Below, one piece after another: positions 21,248 through 32,028 of a stretch of 64,000 nucleotides of DNA. Both the position numbers and the translations under genes were made by a program. The DNA comes from Haematobia irritans (taxonomy: Eukaryota; Arthropoda; Insecta; Diptera; Muscidae). The notes below the pieces were generated by a model, which did not search any database, was not told the origin of the DNA, and worked only from the letters and a program-made list of their open reading frames with translations. The stretch spans positions 60,411,641 through 60,475,640 of the forward strand of contig NC_134398.1 in assembly GCF_050003625.1 (NCBI RefSeq), read 5' to 3'. Within the stretch, counting starts at the first letter, position 1. Every line of letters starts with the position of its first letter.

Positions 21248-24200
21248 ATGGAGTGTTTGATATGTTTGCAAACCGATAAGGAAGAATTGACGAAGTGTAT
21301 ATTGGCAGATTCAACTGAATGGCTGGAGTATAATATTAAGAGTATTATAGATAAGCATTTGTGGAGTTTTGTAAGTATTTAACAGCTTGTGTTCTAATAT
21401 TGTGCATGCAAAATTAATTAACTATTAATCGATTCAAACAGTGTTTAGATTTAGGCAACACGAAATGTACTACAAAATTTTGTCAGTCATTAGATAAGGA
21501 GAGATTTCTTACTTCGACCCTGCTATGTGGAACCGACAGCTGTGGGGAACGACTATTCTGTCCGTTGGGATATTGAGTGAAGTGGTCCATTGATCTAATT
21601 TTCCCTTTGCCAAAGATTCCGTAATCAATTTAGCTTTCCACATAAAATGTAGGCAGGATCATAGATACTGCTGTGTGTGAGTTCACTTCCAACATTCCAG
21701 CTTCATAAACGCTTTTAGGGATAACTGTCTCTCAAATAATCTTAAGAGATGAGTGTGCGGTATGGCTGGTAGACAATCCTATGTGGAGTTTTGGGCATCT
21801 TCCTTCAGTAGGAATAAAAAAGAACTCCATTATCACCACTATACCACCGATAACCTGGAAGGACGATTATTAGTTCTATAGGTAACTAGTTATCCTGAAT
21901 CCTTTTCAGATCTGTTTGGTATGATGCCTGATGTAGTGGCTATATTTGGCAAAGCTGGATCTCGCGCTCTAGAAGGTGACTATGGACCCTTACGTTCCTG
22001 GCTGGTGGTTGTCTATCCCCGAGATAGATATACGGACGTTCCCTATATTAACATATTAAAATTAATCTCTCATACCTGGACACCTCTCAAAAATGGACAA
22101 AAGTTAGGGGACATTATGCACAAGTTTTTCCAGAAAATTGATTTCCAGTCTAAAACAGTCATCTGCAGATTTTTCAGAAACTGCAAAATATTCGTTATGA
22201 ATACGTACTTTATTTTTGATGTATTCCTAAATTGAAATAATACTTAAATATCCCTTGAACTTCTCATACTATTCGGTCCATCTTGATTTCATTTTAATGT
22301 TACCGTAAAGGTTTCCTTAGTCAACAGGTATAGAGAAGTTGAAATCAAGGATGAAATCATCAATGAAAATCGTTTTGATGTTAATCTATGCGTAATTGAG
22401 CAACTTGACCACAATTGGTAGTACGTAATTTTAATAATTAGTTAAAGTGGTTAAAAACACAATCGCTGTCCAAGATCTCTAAAAATATCTTTATTAACTG
22501 CTACATAATGTTCGTCCCAATTTAATTTTTTTATAGTTTAAATAAAATGTACAAATGACAGCATTGGATAAATACACACTATGCTGTTTTCAGCAGTCGA
22601 GTCTAACATGTTTATTTGGATATTGGGTTTAGCAAATAGCAGATAAATTTATATTAAAAACAGTGACCCATTCAGCAGAGTTTTTCCCGATTTTTCTGCT
22701 GTTTCTAAATATCTTTGATTTTGCTTTATTTTCAAATATATTATTAAACCAGTAAGGAAAGTCTAAAGTCGGGCGGGGCCGACTATATTATACCCTGCAC
22801 CACTTTGTAGATCTAAATTTTCGATACCATATCACATCCGTCAAATGTGTTGGGGGCTATATATAAAGGTTTGTCCCAAATACATACATTCAAATATCAC
22901 TCAATCTGGAAGAATTTGATAGACTTCTACAAAATCTATAGACTCAAAATTTAAGTCGGCTAATGCACTAGGGTGGAACCAATGTTAGTAAAAAAAATAT
23001 GGGAAACGTTTAAATCTGAAGCAATTTTAAGGAAACTTCGAAAAAGTTTATTTATGATTTATCGCTCGATATATATGTATTAGAAGTTTAGGAAAATTAG
23101 AGTCATTTTTACAACTTTTCGACTAAGCAGTGACGATTTTACAAGGAAAATGTTGGTATTTTGACCATTTTTGTCGAAATCAGAAAAACATATATATGGG
23201 AGCTATATCTAAATCTGAACCGATTTCAACCAAATTTGGCACGCATAGCTACAATGCTAATTCTACTCCCTGTGCAAAACTAAATCGGAGTTAAAAATTG
23301 GCCTCTGTGGTCATATGAGTGTAAATCGGGCGAAAGCTTTATATGGGAGATATATCCAAATCTGAACCGATTTCAAGCAAATTTAGCACGCATAGTTACA
23401 ACGCTAATTCTACTCCCTATGCAAAATTTCAACTAAATCGGAGCAAAAAATTGGCCTCTGTGGGCAAATGAGTGTAAATCGGGCGAAAGCTATATATGGG
23501 AGCTATATCTAAATCTGAACCGATTTTGCTGATATTTTGCAAGTTTTTCGAGACTCATAAAATATTCGGATGTACGTAATTTGAGGAAGATCGGTTGATA
23601 TACACGCCAATTATGACCAGATCGGTGAAAAATATATATGGCAGCTATATCTAAATCTGAACCGATTTTTTCCAAAATCAATAGGGATCGTCTTTGAGCC
23701 GAAACAGGACACTATACCAAATTTTAGGACAATCGGACTAAAACTGCGAGCTCTACTTTGCACACAAAAATACATCAACAGACAGACAGACAGACAGACG
23801 GACAGACAGACGGACGGACAGACAGACAGACAGACGGACATCGCTAAATCGACTCAGAATTTAATTCTAAGCCGATCCGTATACTAAAAGGTTGGTCTAT
23901 GATTACTCCTTCTTGGCGTTACATACAAATGCACAAACTTATTATACCCTGTACCACAGTAGTGGTGAAGGGTATAAAAATATTAATTACTTTCAATTGC
24001 ATGTATATATTTTAATATCACATTTTTTTATTACCAGGAACTTTCTGTGGGGAAATCGTGCATATGTCTTTCGTGTTGGGCAGAACTAAATGGTTTCCAC
24101 GAATTCTACACTCGCGTGGAAGACATCCAGAATAAAAGGAAACTTAAGTTGAAATATGAGGATGATCCATTGAATGAAGAAAAACCAAATGATGTTTTTT

Positions 24201-25703
24201 TGAAAACATTGCTGGAACCAGAAATCGTTATTGGTCAAAAATTGGAAGCTCCAGTGGAAATAAAACAAGAAAATGAAGAACAAGAATTTAATGATAGTGA
24301 TGGAAATTCCGTAGATATATTAGACGATCATCATGATCCTCCATTTTTTGCTGATAGCGGCGATAGCCGGGATGATAATTTGCCCCTAATTCGCAGAGAA
24401 ACTACAAACTCTAAAGCGAAAATAAGTAATAAAGGAAATACAGTGAAACGAAGAAATTGTAGGGCCAAATTGGCCAAAGACAAAAAAACACCAAAAACAA
24501 AAGACGCATCCTCCAGTAGAAGTAGTTCTCGCAAGCCATCAAATCTTCCAAAAATGAATCGCGTTGAGTACGATAAATTCTTGCAAGAGCATTTCAAAAT
24601 GACGTGCGATAAATGCCAAGAATCATTTGAGCGTTTCCGATTCTTGTGTCAGCATTACAGTAAGGAACACAATGAGGAGGGATATGCCTTATGTTGCGGA
24701 AATAAATTTTATAGTCGTATATTGCTGGTCGATCATATTAATTATCATCTAAATCCGGAGTATTTCAAGTGTGATCTTTGCGGTAAAGTATTTACAAAGA
24801 GAATATGTCTGATTGGTCATATAAAAAAGATGCATGATGAGAAAAAATTCTGTTGCGATATGTGTGACAAAAAATTTGTACTAAAACACAAACTTGATAA
24901 ACATAAATTAACACATTTGCCAAAATCTGAAAAGAAATTTCCATGCAATGACTGTGGAAAATTGTAAGTATGATTATTTATGTAACATATGAATGAAAAC
25001 AAAAATAAAGTTTATTATTTTTATTCACTTAGCTATGCAAATGAATACACTCTTACACAACATCAAAAGGCTGTGCATCTTAATACCTATGCAAGAGTTT
25101 GTGAGATTTGTGGTCAAATTATGCCGGATTCGAATACATTTAAACGTCACATGGAGAGACATGAGGGAATTTTACCCGTCAAAACGGCGAAATGTGATCA
25201 ATGTGGGATGATATTGACAAATCAACAAACCTTGAAAAACCATATGGAAGCAAAACATCCTACGGACAACCGCGAACATAAGTGTCATATATGTTCGAAA
25301 ATTTCTCCGAGTTTACGGGCTTTAAATAAACATGTTCGAGAAGCACACGAAATGGGATATCGGTTTAAATGTACGATATGTGAAAAAGAATTTAAAAGAG
25401 CTGATAATTTTAAGGTTTGTAAGTAGAATAAATATACTGAATTTAGTTAATACGTTTGTTTTTCAGTCCCACATGTCTATACACACAGGAACGCCGCTTC
25501 ACCGATGTCCATGGTGTCCAAAAGAGTTCAATTCCAATGGTAATATGCATCAACATAGAAAAATAGCTCATCCTGTTGAATGGGAGGAAGCGCGACGAAA
25601 AAAATATTCCGGAAATTTACCACAGAATTTTACACGTATATCTAGAGATGATAATTCTCAATCGCAAATATTACCAATGGATTTAGATCAAATACAAATG
25701 TAG
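21248..25703 (+). CDS. ZAD-C2H2 zinc-finger protein, grauzone-like, copy B
   Basis: Probable nuclear transcription factor. Exons: 21248..21370, 24038..24963, 25033..25414 and 25467..25703, giving 555 residues; all joins are GT/AG and in phase. Exon 1 encodes MECLICLQTD...KHLWSF, the first half of a ZAD (first C-x2-C); exon 2 opens ELSVGKSCICLSCWAELNGF, the second half (second C-x2-C). ZADs mediate homodimerisation. An acidic/basic linker follows, then ten C2H2 fingers: finger 1 CDKC, finger 2 atypical CCGNKF, then eight canonical fingers; fingers 5 and 9 are split by introns. Intron 1 is 2.67 kb and holds a Helentron-like repeat. The start is chosen because it begins the ZAD. No stops or frameshifts. 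DNA target unknown. Confidence 0.88.
21371..22749. other. Intron 1 of copy B, proximal part
   Basis: Begins with the donor GTAAGT. It contains no supported gene. A 104-residue frame (21921..22235) has no recognisable domain and is surrounded by stops; it may be an old TE scrap. From 22560 to 22735 there are GCAG/CTGCTG motifs resembling the CAGCAG-rich element of the 3' flank. Confidence 0.5.
22750..23980 (-). mobile_element. Uninterrupted Helentron-like F1 element in intron 1
   Basis: The most complete F1 copy without nested inserts, about 1.23 kb. At the left is the GTCGGGCGGGGCCGAC hairpin, then TATACCCTGCACCAC, then about three tandem units of roughly 150 bp, an unusually long (GACA/GACG)n tract (23773..23838), and at the right an inverted repeat around TATACCCTGTACCACAGTAG closing with GGGTATAAAAA. 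It ends about 57 bp before the exon 2 acceptor. Confidence 0.65.
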
Positions 25704-25722
25704 TATATTTTGAGTGTTCACT

Positions 25723-25728
25723 AATAAA
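25723..25728 (+). promoter_or_regulatory. Polyadenylation signal AATAAA of copy B
   Basis: AATAAA 19 bases after the stop codon, at the same place as in copy A. Confidence 0.6.
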
Positions 25729-25976
25729 CTACAAAGAAATGTTTACACCCAAAGAAATTTGTTAGTAGGGACAGCAGAAAAGTCTGCTAAAACGGCAGAA
25801 AGTCTGCTGAAAAAGGGACAGCAGTAACAGTTTGCTGAAATAGCAAACATTTTCTGCCATTTTTTACATTACATTACAGCAAAACATGTTTTATTTTGGC
25901 TGAAACATATAAAAATGTCATCTGACTTATATTATTTTAACATAATTAAAACAATATTTTATGAATATCTATAGTA

Positions 25977-27280
25977 AAGGGTGATTTGTTAAGAGCTTGA
26001 TAACTTTAAAAAAAAAAAAACGCATAAAATTTGCAAAATCTCATCGGTTCTTTATTTGAAACGTTAGATTGGTCCATGACATTTACTTTTTGAAGATAAT
26101 TTCATTTAAATGTTGACCGCGGCTGCGTCTTAGGTGGTCCATTCGGAAAGTCCAATTTTGGGCAACTTTTTCGAGCATTTCGGCCGGAATAGCCCGAATT
26201 TCTTCGGAAATGTTGTCTTCCAAAGCTGGAATAGTTGCTGGCTTATTTCTGTAGACTTTAGACTTGACGTAGCCCCACAAAAAATAGTCTAAAGGCGTCA
26301 AATCGCATGATCTTGGTGGCCAACTTACCGGTCCATTTTTGAGATGAATTGTTCTCCGAAGTTTACCCTCAAAATGGCCATAGAATCGCGAGCTGTGTGG
26401 CATGTAGCGCCATCTTGTTGAAACCACATGTCAACCAAGTTCAGTTCTTCCATTTTTGGCAACAAAAAGTTTGTTAGCATCGAACGATAGCGATCGCCAT
26501 TCACCGTAACGTTGCGTCCAACAGCATCTTTGAAAAAATACGGTCCAATGATTCCACCAGCGTACAAACCACACCAAACAGTGCATTTTTCGGGATGCAT
26601 GGGCAGTTCTTGAACGGCTTCTGGTTGCTCTTCACTCCAAATGCGGCAATTTTGCTTATTTACGTAGCCATTCAACCAGAAATGAGCCTCATCGCTGAAC
26701 AAAATTTGTCGATAAAAAAGCGGATTTTCTGCCAACTTTTCCAGGGCCCATTCACTGAAAATTCGACGTTGTGGCAGATCGTTCGGCTTCAGTTCTTGCA
26801 CGAGCTGTATTTTATACGGTTTTACACCAAGATCTTTGCGTAAAATCTTCCATGTGGTCGAATAACACAAACCCAATTGCTGCGAACGGCGACGAATCGA
26901 CATTTCACGGTCTTCAGCAACACTCTCAGAAACAGACGCAATATTCTCTTCTGTACGCACTGTACGCATTCGTGTGGTTGGTTTAATGTCCTATAAAGTA
27001 AACTGAGTGCGAAACTTGGTCACAATCGCATTAATTGTTTGCTCACTTGGTCGATTATGTAGACCATAAATCGGACGTAAAGCGCGAAACACATTTCGAA
27101 CCGAACACTGATTTTGGTAATAAAATTCAATGATTTGCAAGCGTTGCTCGTTAGTAAGTCTATTCATGATGAAATGTCAAAGCATACTGAGCATCTTTCT
27201 CTTTGACACCATGTCTGAAATCCCACGTGATCTGTCAAATACTAATGCATGAAAATCCTAACCTCAAAAGAATCACCCTT
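25977..27280 (-). mobile_element. Full-length mariner, family M1 (1,304 bp)
   Basis: Starts AAGGGTGATTTGTTAAGAGC and ends with the worn inverse AAAAGAATCACCCTT; TA at 25975..25976 and 27281..27282. The unit A paralogue has the uninterrupted site ATAG-TA-TTTGACC (TA at 1781..1782), which fixes both ends exactly. It encodes a defective transposase on the minus strand. Confidence 0.92.
26083..27167 (-). pseudogene. Mariner transposase M1, inactivated
   Basis: Tc1/mariner transposase (cut-and-paste DNA transposition). It begins MNRLTNEQRLQIIEFYYQNQ (27167 downwards), an N-terminal helix-turn-helix DNA-binding region, and continues to the catalytic domain: FSDEAHF (first Asp), WFQQDGATCH (second Asp) and DLTPLDYFLW (third Asp). 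Spacing between the last two is 41 residues, the DD41D signature described for the rosa lineage. Two lesions: a TAG at 26993..26991 after FRTQFTL, and a one-base deletion near 26335 after the SWPPR-preceding region (compare the shorter copies), which splits the reading frame. Unlikely to make active enzyme. Confidence 0.88.
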
Positions 27281-27810
27281 TATTTGACCAAAAATCTGAA
27301 TATTTATCGAATTGAGGCATAACAGCAAACAAAATGTTTGCTGATCGTATTTAGGAGCTTGTGAGTATATTACAGTGCAAAAATATACCAAAAACTACTT
27401 TTGGTTTTTAAATATGCTTTGAGGAAAATTTTTTAACCTAAAAATTTTATAATTTGTTGTTCATTAGGTCCTGAAGTACAAAAATATAACAGCAGACATC
27501 GACTGCTGTTTTTAGCAGACTTTTTTCTATGAGTGTAATATAATTTTTGCTAAGAAATTATTTTTCGTGCAAAATTGAAATATGTTAATATCTTAAATTA
27601 TTTATAAGAATTTGAAATTGCATTTTTATGTACAGTTTTGAATATTTAGTTATGAAACTTTCTTATAAAGGGTGATTTGTTAAGAGCTTGATAACTTTTA
27701 AAAAAAAAAAACGCATAAAATTTGCAAAATCTCATCGGTTCTTTATTTGAAACGTTAGATTGGTCCATGACATTTACTTTTTGAAGATAATTTCATTTAA
27801 ATGTTGACCG

Positions 27811-30444
27811 TGTAATGCCTCTGTGTGTATTTGCGGAAATGGTACTATTGTCATAGGCTGCGGCTTAGCTCGCCGGACGGGCAGGTTCTTCTTCCGCTGA
27901 GGACATACAAATTACTTTTAGTACCATATAAATTCAAAATTCAAAAATATAACTGCCACTCTAAATGAAAACAACCAAATAATGATATGTAAATGAATCG
28001 GGATTGGATGCCTTTTTTCCTTTTGACCGTTACGATATTTTTTTAAATTCAATCGTCTGTTTAAATTTCGGCCAACGACTGAGACCAAGGTGATATTGTC
28101 TCGAATGGCTGCCCACCCCGTATGACTTCACAGTCATCCTTGGTATTTTCCATGCCATATTTATGAAAATACCCCAAACATGAATTAGTCTATCTCTAAC
28201 CCACTGTTACATTTTCAGCCTTTTAGTATTTATACTAAACACATGTTGATTTCTCTACTTTTCACATTAATACAATTTTTATTAAATCAGTATAAGTATT
28301 TATAATGAAATATAAACAAATTAATAATTATAACATCTTTTATTTTTAATTACATAAATAATATTAGTTTATTTTTGAATAGTTTTTCATATAATTTAAC
28401 AATATTCAAACATTTTACATTATTAATATTAATGTAATTGTTTAAAATTTTTGTTTAAATATATGAATGGATATATATTTATTGTTACTATTTATCGTTT
28501 TTATTATTTTGTTGACTATTTATTTTTGAGATTTACTTTAAAAAGAATTCTGTTATAAAGATGACTTTATTAAATTTGCCAAAAATCATATTTATAAACA
28601 AATTAGAATGAAAATTATGGATTTTAAATTGGTTTATTAATTGTGTTAAATTATTTTTTTTTTTTTAAATAGCAACAAATAATTTTATGTGTTTTGTTCA
28701 ATAGAGTATTCAATGATCGATTATTGTTTTAATATTTTTAATTTAGGCCTAAAAGAATCATATTTATTATACACAATTTTAGACAATTTTACATTGAGAT
28801 TTTTTTATATATATATATATATTTTTTTTTTAATTAGACAAAAAAAAAAATTAATCTTATAACATATTTTATATCTATATCTATATTTTTTTGTTTTTGA
28901 TTTTGTAAATTTCATGTATAGTTGTATATTTTAACCAAATGTTTTATTTGACAAATTGTATACATATTTTTTTTTTGCATGACTCATATATAAAAAAAAA
29001 ATATTTTAAAGTAATTTAAAATAGAATAGTAGTTTAGTAAATCTTTCCTTTTTTTGTTTAGAATTTCAGTATATCCTTCATGTATATAGTAGTTTTAATT
29101 TTAGTATATAGTTTTAGTTATTCTTTTTTTGGTATCTCAGTTGTGATTTTTAAAATATACGATTATTAAGTGGTAAGTACTTTTTTTTAACAGCACAGAC
29201 AACAAATATGTTGTAGTGCTTTCAATATATGGAAACAATTATGGCCGCGTCTGTCTCCAAGAATTTCCATATATGAGAGCACTACGAAGTTAATGGAACA
29301 ATAGGACACAGGACTAAAGTTGTTTGATTTTTTTTTTGTTCAGCCTTAAAATATGTTAGTTTTCTTTACCTTATTTTTCTTTCATACAATTTAACAGCAT
29401 TTATCACAAAACCTGCATGTATCAAAAAAGCTTCTGTTATTTCCAAGCTCAATTTACCAGTGGAGCTTTCGAGCGACTTGCCAGCCATCTAATTCTGAAA
29501 TCTGCCTCCACGTGTTTTCGTCACTTCAACACGTGGGGTACATGCTGGTGTGAAGATGGCGTGGTTTCCTATTCATTTGTCCTATTCGAATAAAATAAAC
29601 GAATTATCAACCTAAGATGAAACTACAGACAAAGTTATGAAAATACAACCCTTAAATGCTGAGATCGTAGTGAAATTATATTTTCTCTAAAATTCTATAT
29701 AATTTTTATCGGATTTCACTCCTTGTAATTTTTGAAATCCCATAGAAAATATATTTGGGGAGATGCCCCAAACGATTTGCCACATGTATTTAACCAATTT
29801 GATGCAATATCCATCAACACTTATTAATGTACAAAAAAACGTAGACTATTAATCGATTTTGTAAACTTATCTGTGTTATTTATACCACATCTTCTGTCAA
29901 TAGTCAAATATACACAAAATTAGTTAATTATTACAAATCATTTTAGTATCACCATTGGTTTAATTCATGTAACAATTTCCCATACGATCTCTACACATTT
30001 ACGTCTGCTACATTTCCCGTGGAATGTCAAAAATATAGTTAATTTATTTCCTAAATTATTTAATAAATAACTATTTTATATTTACCTTTATATTATATCA
30101 AAAAAAAATTCAAAAGACTTTTCCATATAAAAAATGTGGAGACTCAATTTGAACTTTTTGCAGACACTATTTGTTAATATAAGATGTCGCTACTCAAAAG
30201 CACGTTTTATGAATGACACATGTATGAATTGGCCCAAGCTCCCCCTTCCAAAGCTCACCTTTCGGTAGTCCGGAGGCTTAACATGTTATCGCCGTCACAC
30301 AACAGCTGACATTGAACAGCCCGACACCATGCGATTTATCGTTCAATGGAAAAATACACATTTGTCGTTAACTGGCAATAAAAAATGTAGCGAGAACACA
30401 GAATGAATAGCAAATTAAACGTTCGAAAATGGGCAGATGTCACA
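27811..30444 (-). repeat. 3' LTR of the Gypsy element
   Basis: Left genomic LTR, which is the 3' LTR since the element reads on the minus strand. Unusually long (2,634 bp) and very AT-rich, with runs of A and T, a (TA)n tract near 28806, and a long inverted repeat at 29213..29285. No coding frame. Confidence 0.93.
29213..29285. other. Long hairpin inside the LTR
   Basis: The arm GTAGTGCTTTCAATATATGG pairs with CCATATATGAGAGCACTAC about 27 bases further on, with one mismatch and one bulge. The loop is GC-richer (GGCCGCGTCTGTCTCC). The identical structure is in the other LTR at 39444..39516. Confidence 0.7.
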
Positions 30445-32028
30445 AAGCCAACTCTTTTCACGAAGCCTGTGTAGCTGAAAAGAGCTGGGAAAATAAAATA
30501 AAATAAGAAAATATGGCCAATAATTTATGACACGACAACTCTGTCAGCTGTACGCGTTGTACGTTCCTTTTTGTGTAGTACCCAAATGTTGGCATATGCA
30601 CAAAAACAAAATGTAAACAAACATAACACCGAGACCACTTCTCTCTGTTAAGAAATTTGTAATTTAAATATTTGCCTTCAATTATTCGTGAATACAAAAT
30701 AAAAACCATTTGAAGTTGATGGTAAACGTTCGCCGAAATAACTACGTATCCCCGTGCTGCTAACTATTTTGTGATGATGAATATAAATGGCTCCTGTAAG
30801 CAAACATCGCCACAAATTTGAATGTATATAAAAGAATAGCCACAGGTAAAACATTGGATTCCCATAATATTCATACAGATCTGATTATCTCATTCATTTT
30901 TCTTTCGTCATTTTCATATATGGTACACCGAGGTTTTATCCAACACAAATTGCAAATAGAATCGCACAAGCTGGCAAATTTATGGTCAAAAGGGAAACGC
31001 TGCAATGAAGTGTTTGCATATCCATTTCTGGCAAATGCATAATCAGCCAACAACATTTTGGTTCACCGGTGCCTGTGTAAATGTAATGATTATGGAATGT
31101 GTCATAAAAATTGTGTTATGCAGCTGTATATACCTGCGATGACATGATGAAAATGTTTTTCAAATTTTGGAAAAGCAGCATTACAAACATTGTCCATGTA
31201 CAGGTACAAAAAAAACATTGTACAATATTTAATTGGGTGAAAAATTGGAAAAGAATTTGAACAGGTAAATGAATGTGTGTTTGTGATTACAAACATGTTT
31301 ACGAAATAAATATCTTTCTTATTTTTACAGGTCAAATTGTATATGACACAAACAAATTTATGGACAAAAAGGGATTCAATTGGAATAATATACAGGCTAT
31401 CCGTTTTATGATGTGTGATTGCGTGGACAAAAGTATCCATTTTACAAAACACTGCATTTATGAATGAACTCTATGGCAGTGTAATTGAATCATTAGGAAC
31501 AATGACTTTTGCCTTTTCGAGTTCGTTCATTGGCGTAAAATGTATGCACGCCGGTGATGATGGCAAATTCATGTATAGAGGTGGCGAATAAAAAATCAAA
31601 TCCTGAATACCTTAAAATGTGGACATTTACAAATTGCACTCATTTTGAGCAAAATCCTATCGGATAACTGTTGATGTTAAAGATAAGTTCAATGTGAAAT
31701 AGTTTGTTTCTATAGTTACTAATTTTGTTTCTTTTTTTTTCTTACAGGTTTTCCTTTATATCTACAATACTAAAGTCTTTCTTTCTTTTTTATAGGTTCT
31801 TGATTGCCGTCAAAAATGGAAGATCGCATACGATGATAGGAAATTTAATGATAATACGTGCGAACGTAATATTTAACAACAATGTTACAATTTAAGCTGC
31901 AGCAAACATTACAATATGGTGAGATCTCGACGATATAGTTTAAAGTAGAAATAAGTAGTTTAACTAGAATTAAGTAGTTGTACGTGGTTTAACTAGAATC
32001 ATGTAGTAAATTGTCCAGGGCAATGCTT
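30445..32028. other. Gypsy 3' non-coding region between pol and LTR
   Basis: No retroviral-type env frame on the coding strand. On the plus strand, antisense to the element, there are splice-like tracts: GTAAATG at about 31265 with TTCTTATTTTTACAG ending at about 31330, and further CTTACAG/TTTTATAG acceptors near 31747 and 31795. A short frame follows the first (QIVYDTNKFMDKKGFNW...), with no family I recognise. Possibly captured host DNA. Confidence 0.4.

Larger units (their letters stand above)
25746..27535. mobile_element. CAGCAG-rich TIR element, unit B copy split by a mariner
   Basis: Paralogue of 1552..2020 interrupted at 25977..27280. It keeps a better right end (CTGCTGTTTTTAGCAGAC then TATGAGTG) than unit A. 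Confidence 0.4.

Noticed and set aside
21921..22235. 104-codon frame in intron 1 as a nested gene
   Set aside because: No recognisable domain, no splice context, low complexity at its end, and not found in the other unit in this window.
23773..23838. Direct GACA/GACG repeats as a CRISPR-like array
   Set aside because: A simple 4-bp microsatellite inside a eukaryotic transposable element; no spacers.
26595..26986. Plus-strand frames opposite the mariner transposase
   Set aside because: Antisense shadows of the conserved catalytic domain with no own motif.
31102..31452. 116-codon minus-strand frame as a Gypsy env
   Set aside because: Too short and without signal peptide, membrane segment pattern or cleavage motif; hydrophobic residues are scattered.
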